Shown: positions 29,372 through 37,156 of the stretch, piece by piece
Numbering within the stretch: position 1 is the stretch's first letter
Layout of the letters: each line of letters begins with the position of its first letter
Assembly: GCA_021845985.1 (NCBI GenBank)
Contig: JAJZES010000027.1
Location: 1-37,281, forward strand
Direction of reading: 5' to 3'
DNA from: Pseudomonadota bacterium
Lineage (GTDB): Bacteria; Pseudomonadota; Alphaproteobacteria; Acetobacterales; Acetobacteraceae
Length of the DNA: 37,281 nucleotides
Position numbers and translations under genes: made by a program
The notes under the pieces: generated by a model
Seen by the model: the letters and a program-made list of their open reading frames with translations, nothing else
Databases searched by the model: none
What the model was told of the DNA's origin: nothing

Positions 29372-29656
29372 TCAGGCGGGGGTGATCTGCACGCCCTTCC
29401 AGAACGCCACCCGGCCGCGGATCTCGGCTGCCGCCGGCTTCGGGTCGGGATAGTACCAGACGGCGTCCTGGTTGGTCTTGCCGCCCACGAGCAGCGAGTA
29501 GTACTGCGCCGTGCCCTTCCACGGACAGACCGAGCTGTGGCTGCTCGGCGCGATCAGCTCGCGCCGCAGCGCCGCCTCGGGGAAATAGGCGTTGCCTTCG
29601 ACGGTGACGATGTCGTCGCTCTGCGCCACCACGGCGCCGTTCCAAATCGCCTTCAT
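29372..29656 (-). CDS. DUF427 family protein
   Basis: 94 residues from the ATG at 29656, with AGGAG upstream. Family blocks are plain: MKAIWNGAVVAQSDD, GNAYFPEAAL, and CPWKGTAQYYSL followed by YPDPKPAAAEIRGRVAFW. The fold is a small beta barrel. Function is unknown; members are widespread in bacteria and fungi. Cotranscription with the upstream phospholipase-D-like gene (38 bp gap) is possible. Confidence 0.9.
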   Translation of the reverse strand: MKAIWNGAVVAQSDDIVTVEGNAYFPEAALRRELIAPSSHSSVCPWKGTAQYYSLLVGGKTNQDAVWYYPDPKPAAAEIRGRVAFWKGVQITPA

Positions 29657-29694
29657 CGCATGCTCCTGCGTGGGGTTTCCGGCAACATGGTGGG

Positions 29695-30978
29695 TTACAT
29701 CAAAAACTGCCAGAAGCGGGCCATGAACTCGCGTTCGCGTTCGCTGAACGGCCGCTGCGACCATGCCGCAAGGGTGATCTGCTTTGATCGGGCGACATCG
29801 CGGTCGAACAGCGCCTCCGCCGCGGCGGCGGTGGGGCGGCCGAACACCACCGCATCGACCTCGTTGTTGAACACCACGCTGCGCCGGTCGAGATTGGACG
29901 AGCCAACCGTGGTCCACACCCCGTCGATGGTGGCGAATTTCGAGTGCAGCACCATGCCCTGGATTTCGTAGATGCGCGCGCCGACTTCCAGCAGATCGCC
30001 ATAACCGGCGCGGCCGGCGGCCAGCGTCTGCGGCACGTCGCTGAGCGAGGGCAGCACCAGCCGCAGATCGATGCCGCGCCGCGCCGTGGCGGCGAGTTCT
30101 TCGCGCTGCTGGTGGGTCGGCACGAAAAACCCGGTGCCGAGCGAGACGCGATGCCGCGCCGCATGGATCGCCATCAGCAGGGTGGCGTAATACAGCGGCC
30201 GGTCCTGCCGCGGTGCGCTGCCGATGATGCGTACCGTTTCCGTGCCAACCGCGGCGAGCGGCGGGTAGTAGGTGCGCGCCGCCATCGCCGGACCCTGTTG
30301 GCGCTGCCAGTTGTCCATGAACAGCCGCTGCAGGTCGGCCACCGCCGGCCCTTCGATCCGCGCGTCGGTATCGGTCCAGTACGCCTGCCGCGCGCTGGTC
30401 GGAGCCGGGTCGTGGATCGGGTCGGGCTTGTTTTCATAGACACGGTCGAGATTGATGCCGCCGACAAAGGCGACGCGGCCGTCGATCAGCATGATCTTGC
30501 GGTGGTCGCGGTCGTTTGGGTTCTCCAGCTTCAGCATCGCCGCGGCGTCGAGCGGGTGATAGACCAGCATCGCCGCCCCCTCCTGCTTCAGCCGGTCGAG
30601 AAAGGCCGGGTCGGTGTTGCGCGAGCCATAGCCGTCGCGGATGATGTTGACGGCGACGCCCTGGCGCAGCTTGCGGCGCAGCAGTTCGGCGATGCTCTGG
30701 CCGTCGAAATGCACGTCCTGGAAGATGTAATACTCCAGGTTGATGCTGTCCTTGGCCTGTTGCAGGGCGGCGAACATGGCGGGAAAGGTCTCTGAGCCGT
30801 CGCGCAGCAGGGTAATGCGGTTGCCGGTCCGCGGCGGGTCGCTGTTGATCGCGGCGTCGAGCGCCAGTTGCGCGCTCAGATCGTCCTGCGGCGCGTTGGG
30901 ACCGAGCACGATGATCGGCGTCGCGACGCAACCGGCCAGCAGCAGCGCGGCGGCGGCCCAAAGACGTGGCAGGCGCAT
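29695..30978 (-). CDS. Phospholipase D/cardiolipin synthase-like lipoprotein
   Basis: 427 residues from the ATG at 30978, with GGAGGAA ahead. The N-terminus is a lipoprotein signal ending in the lipobox LLAGC, so C17 should be lipidated. Two HKD motifs are present: DHRKIMLIDG in the first half and LHSKFATIDG in the second, the latter followed by GSSNLDRRS. Two HKD motifs form one active site that cuts or swaps phosphodiester bonds of phospholipids, as in ClsC-type cardiolipin synthases. Unlike ClsA it has no double membrane anchor at the N-terminus. Its substrate is not determined. Confidence 0.88.
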   Translation of the reverse strand: MRLPRLWAAAALLLAGCVATPIIVLGPNAPQDDLSAQLALDAAINSDPPRTGNRITLLRDGSETFPAMFAALQQAKDSINLEYYIFQDVHFDGQSIAELLRRKLRQGVAVNIIRDGYGSRNTDPAFLDRLKQEGAAMLVYHPLDAAAMLKLENPNDRDHRKIMLIDGRVAFVGGINLDRVYENKPDPIHDPAPTSARQAYWTDTDARIEGPAVADLQRLFMDNWQRQQGPAMAARTYYPPLAAVGTETVRIIGSAPRQDRPLYYATLLMAIHAARHRVSLGTGFFVPTHQQREELAATARRGIDLRLVLPSLSDVPQTLAAGRAGYGDLLEVGARIYEIQGMVLHSKFATIDGVWTTVGSSNLDRRSVVFNNEVDAVVFGRPTAAAAEALFDRDVARSKQITLAAWSQRPFSEREREFMARFWQFLM

Positions 30979-31048
30979 TATTGTTCCTCCCGCAATGGCG
31001 GCACGGCAACGCCGCGCAATGGCATCAGTTGCGCGGCGGTGCCGCCGC

Positions 31049-31579
31049 TCACAGTTGCGGCAGCATCCGGCGCAGCACGCCGTCGCGCAGCAGGTAATGG
31101 TGCCCGAGTGCCACCGCGGCATGGCCGAGGGCAATCAGCAGGATGGCGTTGGCGGCCAGCTCATGCAGACCGCGCAGGGTGTGGGCGAATGTCCGGTCAT
31201 TGCCGGGAAAGGCGAACAGCCCGAACACCGCGTAGCCGCGGAACCAGGCGGTGGCGAGGCCGAGGCCTACGGCGGTGCCGGCGAGCAGATAGAGCAGCCC
31301 GTGCCCGGCCTGCGCCACCCGATGCGCCAGCCCGGCGCCGGGCAGCCGCCGCCCGCTGGTGAGCCGCCACAGCACCCGCAGCGTCAGCACCACGGCCAGC
31401 AACAGACCGAGACTGATATGCAGCGAGCGCAGCAGGGGTACCGTTGCATGGCCAAGTGAATCGACGGTCTGCCCGCCGAGCCACAACAGCGCGATCAGCG
31501 TTGCGGTGATCCAGTGCAGCGCGATCGATCGGTCATCATAGCGCGCAGCGGCGGAGGCGGACAGCAGGTCAACGTGCAT
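31049..31579 (-). CDS. Cytochrome b561 family protein
   Basis: 176 residues from the ATG at 31579, with GGAGGA ahead. Four membrane helices are evident. Histidines that can hold two b-type hemes lie in IALHWITATLIALLW, LRSLHISLGLLL, and LRGLHELAANAILLIALGH, the last split across the final helix. Prokaryotic b561 proteins pass electrons from the quinone pool to periplasmic acceptors or superoxide. It is 70 bp upstream of the phospholipase-like gene on the same strand. Confidence 0.9.
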   Translation of the reverse strand: MHVDLLSASAAARYDDRSIALHWITATLIALLWLGGQTVDSLGHATVPLLRSLHISLGLLLAVVLTLRVLWRLTSGRRLPGAGLAHRVAQAGHGLLYLLAGTAVGLGLATAWFRGYAVFGLFAFPGNDRTFAHTLRGLHELAANAILLIALGHAAVALGHHYLLRDGVLRRMLPQL

Positions 31580-31683
31580 AGGAATCCTCCGGGGCGCCAT
31601 CACGACGCGGCGCGCACCATGGCATTGGCCTGGTCGGCGGGGGCTTGCGCCGGGATGACGTGGCGGACAGGAGCGGCGGGGCC

Positions 31684-32208
31684 TCAGAGCCGGCGAAAGC
31701 GCGCGTCGCCGTCTGCCGCGCCGGCGTCGGGCGGCTCCGACGGCGACCAATGCAGCCGCAGCCGCGCCGCCGCGGGGCGGGACGGCGGCAGAGGCGGCTG
31801 CCCGGTGCGCGCGGCGATGCGCTCGGCGAGGGCCCGATAGCTCGCCGCCGGTACCGCCGGCTGCCAGGGCGGCGGGGCCGGGCGGGGGCGCAGCGGCGCC
31901 GCTTCCGGCGGTGCGGGAGCAAACACGGCCGGCGCCGGAATGCTCAGCTCCGCCTGCGGCAGCGGCACCGCCCACAGTGACGCGTCAAGCGCAGGGGCAT
32001 CAAGGGGAGCGGCATCAAGGGCAGGGGCATCGTCGGCAGGGGCATCATCGGGCGCATCAACGGCTACGGCCGGCTCGGGGTCCGGCGTCGGCAGCAGGGC
32101 GAAGCTGCCGAAGCTGCGATAGGTCATGCCGGTGACGCCGAAGGCCGCGATGGCCCGTTGCACATCGTCGCCGGGGCCGCCGGGCGGGGCGGGGTCCGAA
32201 GTTTGCAT
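31684..32208 (-). CDS. Ala/Pro/Asp-rich hypothetical protein, possibly BcsR/BcsP-like at its N-terminus
   Basis: 174 residues. A short ordered N-terminus (DDVQRAIAAFGVTGMTYRSF) is followed by a low-complexity Ala/Pro/Asp stretch at about residues 45-75, a Pro-rich linker, and a conserved-looking helix SYRALAERIAARTGQ. The N-terminal block loosely recalls the short BcsR/BcsP cellulose-synthesis regulators, but no cellulose gene is nearby, so this is only a guess. No signal peptide is seen. The middle region is built from in-frame 15-base repeats. Coding is supported by the frame being free of stops and by the position of the start, but not by any firm family match. Confidence 0.6.
   Translation of the reverse strand: MQTSDPAPPGGPGDDVQRAIAAFGVTGMTYRSFGSFALLPTPDPEPAVAVDAPDDAPADDAPALDAAPLDAPALDASLWAVPLPQAELSIPAPAVFAPAPPEAAPLRPRPAPPPWQPAVPAASYRALAERIAARTGQPPLPPSRPAAARLRLHWSPSEPPDAGAADGDARFRRL
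31991..32046. repeat. In-frame 15-base tandem repeat in the Ala/Pro/Asp-rich gene
   Basis: GCAGGGGCATC occurs at 31991, 32021 and 32036, spaced by 30 and 15 bases, with degenerate copies between. Read on the coding strand this yields five-residue units of the type DAPAL/DDAPA. Multiples of 15 preserve the frame, so copy number can change without breaking the protein. Confidence 0.7.
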
Positions 32209-32282
32209 GCCGTTCCTTTAGCCGCCGCGAGGCCGCGGACGGAAGCGAAAACTGCCATGCGCCGGTTGACGTGCGGTGCATG

Positions 32283-33116
32283 TCACAGGGTTGTCGCGAT
32301 CATCGCGCGCAACTCCGCCGTCACCTCCGGGCGCACGCCGAACCACGCCGCGAACGACGGCACCGCCTGATGCAGCAGCATGCCGAGGCCATCGACCACG
32401 GCATGGCCGCGCGCCCGCGCCGCCGCCAGCAACGGCGTTTCCAGCGGCGCATAGACGAGGTCGGCGACCACCGCCGCGCGCGGCAGCGGCGCGAGGTTGA
32501 GCCGCAGGGGCGGTTGCCCGGACATGCCGAGGCTGGTGGTGTTGACCAGCAGCGCTGCCCCCGCCAGCGCCGCCGCCGGCGCCGCCCAGTCCATCACCTG
32601 CGCCCGGCCGCCGAACCGCGCCGCCAGCGCCTCGGCGTGGTCGCGGGTGCGGTTGAGCAGGCGCAACTCCGCCACACCCTCGCCGGCCAGCGCCGCCATC
32701 ACCGCGCGCGCCGCGCCGCCGGCGCCGAGCACCACCGCCGGCCCGGCATCCGCCCGCCACTGCGGGCAATCCTGCCGCAGGCTTTGCAGGAACCCGTCGG
32801 CATCGGTGTTGCGCCCCTCCAGGCTGCCATCCTCGTGCACCACGACGAGGTTGACCGCGCCGATCTGCCGCGCCAGCGGTTCCACCCGATCGACCAGCGC
32901 CAGCACCGCCTGTTTGTGCGGCACCGTCACGTTGCAGCCGGCGAAGCCGAGCGCCGACAGGCCGCGCAAGGCCGGGGCGATCCGCTCCGGGCGCACCGGC
33001 AGCGGCACATAGGCGCCGGCGATGCCGTGCCGCGCCAGCCAGTAGCCGTGCAGCGCCGGGCTGCGCGAATGGCCGACCGGCCAGCCCATGATTCCTGCGG
33101 TGCGAAACGCCGCCAT
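32283..33116 (-). CDS. aroE: Shikimate dehydrogenase
   Basis: 277 residues from the ATG at 33116. Shikimate-binding S17 and S19 are in GHSRSP, the catalytic lysine K68 is in NVTVPHK, and its partner Asp is in NTDADGF. The NADP-binding loop is VLGAGGAARAV, followed by NRT. It reduces 3-dehydroshikimate to shikimate in aromatic amino acid synthesis. Length is normal. It diverges from acoA across 116 bp and appears to be a single-gene unit. Confidence 0.95.
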   Translation of the reverse strand: MAAFRTAGIMGWPVGHSRSPALHGYWLARHGIAGAYVPLPVRPERIAPALRGLSALGFAGCNVTVPHKQAVLALVDRVEPLARQIGAVNLVVVHEDGSLEGRNTDADGFLQSLRQDCPQWRADAGPAVVLGAGGAARAVMAALAGEGVAELRLLNRTRDHAEALAARFGGRAQVMDWAAPAAALAGAALLVNTTSLGMSGQPPLRLNLAPLPRAAVVADLVYAPLETPLLAAARARGHAVVDGLGMLLHQAVPSFAAWFGVRPEVTAELRAMIATTL

Positions 33117-33181
33117 TCCCTTGCTCCCTCGGACGCCTTGCAGAATGAAACGGTCTGCGACGAGGCTTCCTCTTGCACCGC

Positions 33182-33204
33182 CCTATGTCATAGGCTGGCG
33201 CCAG
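33182..33204 (+). promoter_or_regulatory. Two adjacent palindromes upstream of acoA
   Basis: CCTATGTCATAGG (6-bp arms around one base) is followed immediately by CTGGCGCCAG (perfect 10-bp palindrome), ending 28 bases before the acoA start. CATAGG recurs at 33214-33219, next to the ribosome site. The group looks like an operator. The -24/-12 bases expected for a sigma-54 promoter, common for aco operons, were looked for and not found. Confidence 0.35.
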
Positions 33205-33232
33205 CGAAAATGGCATAGGGGAGGAGCGGGCG

Positions 33233-34198
33233 ATGCAGCTCAACCGCGAGCAGCTTTTGGCGGCCTATCGGATGATGCGCACCATCCGCACCTTCGAGGA
33301 CCGGGTGCATACCGAGTTTTCCGCCGGCGGCATTCCCGGCTTCGTGCATCTCTATGCCGGCGAGGAAGCCTCCGCCGTCGGCATCTGCATGAACCTCGAC
33401 GACCGCGACAAGATCGCCAGCACCCATCGCGGCCACGGCCACTGCATCGCCAAGGGCTGCGATGTCGATGGCATGATGGCGGAGATCTTCGGGCGCGAAA
33501 GCGGGTTGTGCGGCGGCAAGGGCGGCTCGATGCACATCGCCGATCTCGGCCGCGGCATGATGGGCGCCAACGGCATCGTCGGCGGCGGCCCGCCGCTGAT
33601 CTGCGGTGCCGCGCTGACCGCCAAGACGCTGAAGACCGGCGGCGTCGCCGTCGCCTTCATCGGCGACGGGGCGTCCAACCAGGGCACCACGATGGAGAGC
33701 TACAACCTCGCCAAGGCGTGGAACCTGCCGGCGATCTTCGTCGTCGAAGACAACGGATATGCCGAGTCGACGGCGAGCAACTGGTCGGTTTCGGGCAGCC
33801 AGCTCAAGCGCGCCGAGGGCTTCGCCATCCCGGCGGTGCAGGTCGATGGGCTGGATTTCTTCGCCATCAACGAGGCGGCGCGCGACGCGGTCGAGCGCGC
33901 CCGCGGCGGCGGCGGCCCGAGCCTCATTCACGCCAGACTCAACCGCTATCACGGCCATTTCGAGGGCGACGCGCAGACCTACCGGGCGCCGGACGAGATC
34001 GAACGGCTGCGCCGCGACCACGATCCGCTGCTGGTGTTTCGCCAGCGGGTGACCCAGGCCGGGCTGCTGGAGGGCGGCCAGCTCGACGCGATCGACGCCG
34101 ATGTCGCCGATCAGATCGAGCATGCGGTGGTGGCGGCCAAGGGCGCCGCGATGCCGCCGCTCGCCAATCTGCTGACCGATGTTTACGTGACCTATTGA
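33233..34198 (+). CDS. acoA: Acetoin dehydrogenase E1 component, alpha subunit
   Basis: 321 residues from the ATG at 33233, with GGGGAGGAG ahead. It is the thiamine-diphosphate half of an E1 heterotetramer: HRGHGHCIAKG, GGKGGSMHIADL, and the cofactor-binding motif GDGASNQGTTMESYNLA followed by ENNGY-like EDNGYAEST. It decarboxylates or cleaves the 2-oxo or acetoin substrate with AcoB. It is assigned to acetoin instead of pyruvate dehydrogenase because the third gene is the AcoC type with an alpha/beta-hydrolase domain. The gap to acoB is 21 bp. Confidence 0.88.
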   Translation: MQLNREQLLAAYRMMRTIRTFEDRVHTEFSAGGIPGFVHLYAGEEASAVGICMNLDDRDKIASTHRGHGHCIAKGCDVDGMMAEIFGRESGLCGGKGGSMHIADLGRGMMGANGIVGGGPPLICGAALTAKTLKTGGVAVAFIGDGASNQGTTMESYNLAKAWNLPAIFVVEDNGYAESTASNWSVSGSQLKRAEGFAIPAVQVDGLDFFAINEAARDAVERARGGGGPSLIHARLNRYHGHFEGDAQTYRAPDEIERLRRDHDPLLVFRQRVTQAGLLEGGQLDAIDADVADQIEHAVVAAKGAAMPPLANLLTDVYVTY

Positions 34199-34219
34199 GC
34201 GCCGGCAGGGAGCAGAAAA

Positions 34220-35224
34220 ATGTCGAAGAAATCCTTCCGGCAGGCGGTCAATGAGGCGCTGGCGCAGGAGATGCGGCGCGACCCGCGCGTCATCGTCATG
34301 GGTGAGGATGTCGCCGGCGGCCTCGGCGCGCCCGGCGAGGACGACGCCTGGGGCGGCCCGATGGGCGTCACCAAAGGGCTGATGCCGGAGTTCGGACGCG
34401 AGCGCGTGCTCGATACGCCGATCACCGAGAGCGGCTTCATCGGAGCTGCGATCGGCGCCGCGGCGACCGGGCTGCGGCCGGTCGCCGATCTGATGTTCGT
34501 CGATTTCATGGGCGTCTGTTTCGACCAGATTTTCAATCAGGCGGCCAAGTTCCGCTACATGTTCGGCGGCAAGGCGGTAACGCCGGTGGTGATCCGCACC
34601 ATGTACGGCGGCGGCTTCCGCGCCGCCAGCCAGCACAGCCAGTGCCTGTATCCGCTGTTCACCCATATTCCTGGGCTGAAAGTGGTGATCCCGTCGTCGG
34701 CCTATGATGCCAAGGGGTTGCTGATCCAGGCGATCCGCGACGACGACCCGGTGATTTTCTTCGAGCACAAGATGCTTTACGACGACATCGACGAGGTGCC
34801 GGACGAGGCGTACACCATCCCCTTCGGCGAAGCCAACGTGCTGCGCGAGGGTGGCGACCTGACCCTGGTGGCGCTTGGGCGGATGGTGAAGCTGGCGCGC
34901 GAGGCGGCGGAGTCGCTGGCGCGCCAGGGCATTTCCTGCACCGTCATCGACCCGCGCACCACCAGCCCGATGGACACCGACACGATCCTGGAATCGGTCG
35001 CCGACACCGGGCGGCTGGTCATCGTCGATGAGGCGCATCCGCGCTGCGGCATGGCCGCCGACATTTCGGCGATCGTGGCGCAGGAGGCGTTCGGTGCCCT
35101 GAAAGCGCCGATCCGCATGGTCACGCCGCCGCATACGCCGGTGCCGTTCTCGCCGGCGCTGGAGGACGCCTATCTGCCGACGCCGGCGCGCATCATCGAG
35201 GCGGCGCGGAGGGTGATGGCATGA
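34220..35224 (+). CDS. acoB: Acetoin dehydrogenase E1 component, beta subunit
   Basis: 334 residues, with AGGGAG seven bases ahead of the ATG. The N-terminal block FRQAVNEALAQEMRRDPRV, then VIVMGEDVAGG and DTPITESGFIGAAIGAA, are the transketolase-type beta subunit signature. The C-terminal domain (VIDPRTTSPMDTDTIL, VDEAHPRCG) follows. It forms the E1 tetramer with AcoA. Its TGA overlaps the acoC ATG. Confidence 0.9.
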   Translation: MSKKSFRQAVNEALAQEMRRDPRVIVMGEDVAGGLGAPGEDDAWGGPMGVTKGLMPEFGRERVLDTPITESGFIGAAIGAAATGLRPVADLMFVDFMGVCFDQIFNQAAKFRYMFGGKAVTPVVIRTMYGGGFRAASQHSQCLYPLFTHIPGLKVVIPSSAYDAKGLLIQAIRDDDPVIFFEHKMLYDDIDEVPDEAYTIPFGEANVLREGGDLTLVALGRMVKLAREAAESLARQGISCTVIDPRTTSPMDTDTILESVADTGRLVIVDEAHPRCGMAADISAIVAQEAFGALKAPIRMVTPPHTPVPFSPALEDAYLPTPARIIEAARRVMA

Positions 35225-36342
35225 GCGGGCAGATCACCCCGATCGGCATGCCGAAATGGGGTCTGGCGATGACCGAGGGCAAGGTCAACGCCTGGCTGGT
35301 GGCCGAGGGCGCCGCGATTGCCGCCGGCGACGACATCGTCGAGATCGAGACCAGCAAGATCACCAATGTCTTCGAGTCGCCGGTTGCCGGCACGCTGCGC
35401 CGTCAGGTGGCGCAGCCGGGCGAGACCTTGCCGGTCGGCGCGCTGCTCGGCGTGGTCGCCGAGGCGGCGGTCGATGACGCCGCGATCGAGGCTTTCGTGG
35501 CGCAATACCGCGCCCATCAGGCCGAGATCGGCAGCGCCGAGGCGGCGCCCGAGCCGGTGATGGTGGCCGCCGAGGGCTGGACCGCGCGCGTGCTGCGCAT
35601 GGGGCCGGACGAGACGGCGGCGGCGCCACTGGTGCTGATCCATGGTTTCGGCGGCGACCTCCAGAACTGGCAGTTCAACCAGCCCGATCTGGCCGCCGAG
35701 CGGGCGGTTTATGCGCTCGACCTGCCGGGGCATGGCGGATCGTCCAAGGTGGTTGCCGAGGGCGGGGTGGCGGCGCTGGCGGCGTCGGTGTGGGCGGCGC
35801 TGGCCGCGCTCGGGCTGGGGCGGGTGCATCTGGCGGGACATTCGCTCGGCGGCGCCATCGCGCTGCGCATGGCCCTCGACCAGGGCGCGCGCATCGCCTC
35901 GCTGACGCTGATCTGCCCGGCCGGGCTGGGGCCGGAGATCAATGCCGGCTACATCGACGGCTTCGTCCGCGCCGAGCGGCGCAAGGAGATGAAGGCGGCG
36001 GTCGAGACGCTGTTCGCCGACCCGTCCCTGGTCAGCCGCGACATGATCGAGGATTTGTTGAAATACAAACGCCTGGACGGGGTTCCCGCGGCGCTGCGGA
36101 CGATCGCCGCGGCGGCCTTCGCGGACGGGGTTCGGGCGAGCGTGATGGCGCCGTCGCTGGCGACGCTGGCGGTACCGGTGCAGGTGATCTGGGGCGCGGA
36201 GGACCGCATCATCCCGCCGGCGCAGGCGGCGGCGGTGGACGCGGCCCGCCGCCACGTGCTGCCCGGCGCCGGCCACATGGTCCATATCGAACGCCCGGCC
36301 GAGGTCAACCGCCTGATTGCCGCTTTTGTCGCCGCCGCCTGA
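35221..36342 (+). CDS. acoC: Acetoin dehydrogenase E2-like protein AcoC (lipoyl domain plus alpha/beta hydrolase)
   Basis: 373 residues. Residues 1-80 are a lipoyl domain with lipoylated K46 in EIETSKITNVFE. Residues 115-370 are an alpha/beta hydrolase: LIHGFGGDLQNW oxyanion region, nucleophile S208 in GHSLGG, and the His of the triad in AGHMVHIE. This unusual pairing, in place of the normal acyltransferase catalytic domain, is the hallmark of AcoC, which passes the acetyl group from E1 to coenzyme A. A dedicated E3 (lipoamide dehydrogenase) gene is not found in the window. The gene ends the aco unit. Confidence 0.9.
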   Translation: MSGQITPIGMPKWGLAMTEGKVNAWLVAEGAAIAAGDDIVEIETSKITNVFESPVAGTLRRQVAQPGETLPVGALLGVVAEAAVDDAAIEAFVAQYRAHQAEIGSAEAAPEPVMVAAEGWTARVLRMGPDETAAAPLVLIHGFGGDLQNWQFNQPDLAAERAVYALDLPGHGGSSKVVAEGGVAALAASVWAALAALGLGRVHLAGHSLGGAIALRMALDQGARIASLTLICPAGLGPEINAGYIDGFVRAERRKEMKAAVETLFADPSLVSRDMIEDLLKYKRLDGVPAALRTIAAAAFADGVRASVMAPSLATLAVPVQVIWGAEDRIIPPAQAAAVDAARRHVLPGAGHMVHIERPAEVNRLIAAFVAAA

Positions 36343-36412
36343 TCGCCAGGAAAGCCGACACTTCGTTTCCGTGCAACGTCGTCAGCCACCGCCCCGCGAT
36401 GACGTGGATAAC

Positions 36413-36553
36413 GTAGGGTGGGCTTCAGCCCACCAACGCAATCCGCCCGCCTGCGCTCGATCGATTCCGCAACGCATTGGCGGGGCGCGTGTCGATCCCG
36501 CACGGCATCCTGTGCGGTTGCCGCATGCGCCGGTGGGCTGAAGCCCACCCTAC
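36413..36553. repeat. REPIN-like pair of inverted REP palindromes
   Basis: The only stretch over 300 bp without a gene (36343-36670) holds this element. At 36413-36434 GTAG is followed by GGTGGGCTTCAGCCCACC, an 8-bp stem around TC. The exact reverse complement lies at 36532-36553. GTAG plus an imperfect palindrome is the form of REP sequences mobilised by RAYT transposases, and two facing copies make a REPIN. The 97-bp interior has no frame or motif that was recognised. Confidence 0.8.
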
Positions 36554-36670
36554 GCGCTGTCCAGTTTGGAGAATCTGGCTGGCGAAAGCAGACGTTGGCT
36601 GCTTTAACAGGCTAAGAAAAACTTCCGATGCCGATGCAATAGACGTCGGAAAGAACCAAGATATTGCTTA

Positions 36671-37154
36671 GGCCCTGTCAGAACTTGATCCAACACGCAG
36701 GCCTTGGTGCCAAAGCCGCCGCGAGAGCGGCCAAGTGCCTCACGCTGGTCGCGCTCTGCGCTGTCGGCCCCCTTTTTCCGCGCCCGCCGCCTTGTGGTGA
36801 GCACGGATGTTGGTGCCGTCGATGAAGGTCATGCCGAGCGCGATGCCGCGGCGCGGCGCAAGGTCGAGCAGGCGTTCCCACACCCCCATCTTCGACCAGC
36901 GGATGAACAACTGGGCTGCCAGCCACCACGGGCCAAGCCCGGCCGGGATGGCACGCCATTTGGCCCCGTTCTGATGCCGCCAGAAGATCGCCGAGATCGT
37001 ACGCCGCAACTCCTTCGGCGGCGTCTTGCCGTGCGGCCGGACCTCCTCGATCAAAGGTCCCCACACCGCCCATGCCTCATCCGTGAGAACAGGCCGTTCG
37101 CTGCCTTCCATCATGCCCAAAATATAGGACCAGGCACAAAGATCTAACAGGGCC
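36671..37154 (-). mobile_element. Internally deleted IS5-family element (IS427-like), 484 bp
   Basis: The ends read inwards are GGCCCTGTCAGAACT (left) and GGCCCTGTTAGATCT (right), 13 of 15 identical. TA lies just outside both ends as a probable target duplication. The transposase start is present, but the element is only 484 bp, whereas autonomous relatives are about 800-900 bp, so the middle and 3' part of the transposase are missing while both ends survive. Any movement would need a transposase supplied from elsewhere. Confidence 0.8.
36700..37114 (-). pseudogene. Truncated IS5-family transposase
   Basis: From the ATG at 37114 the frame gives VLTDEAWAVWGPLIEEV, WRHQNGAKWRAIPAGLG and FIDGTNIRAHHKAAGA, typical of the first part of IS427-group transposases, with the first catalytic Asp in FIDGT. 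The frame must change at the A5G5 run (36771-36780 on the plus strand) to continue as ALGRSRGGFGTKA. After that the sequence joins straight to the terminal repeat. The second Asp and the Glu of the catalytic triad are lost, so it cannot be active. Confidence 0.82.
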
Positions 37155-37156
37155 TA

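Noticed and set aside
33117-33232. Sigma-54 promoter before acoA
   Set aside because: TGGC occurs, but the GC doublet required 12 bases after the GG is not at the right distance.
36604-36670. TTCCGA...TCGGAA hairpin left of the deleted IS
   Set aside because: Six-base arms around a 17-base loop are within chance and have no clear role.
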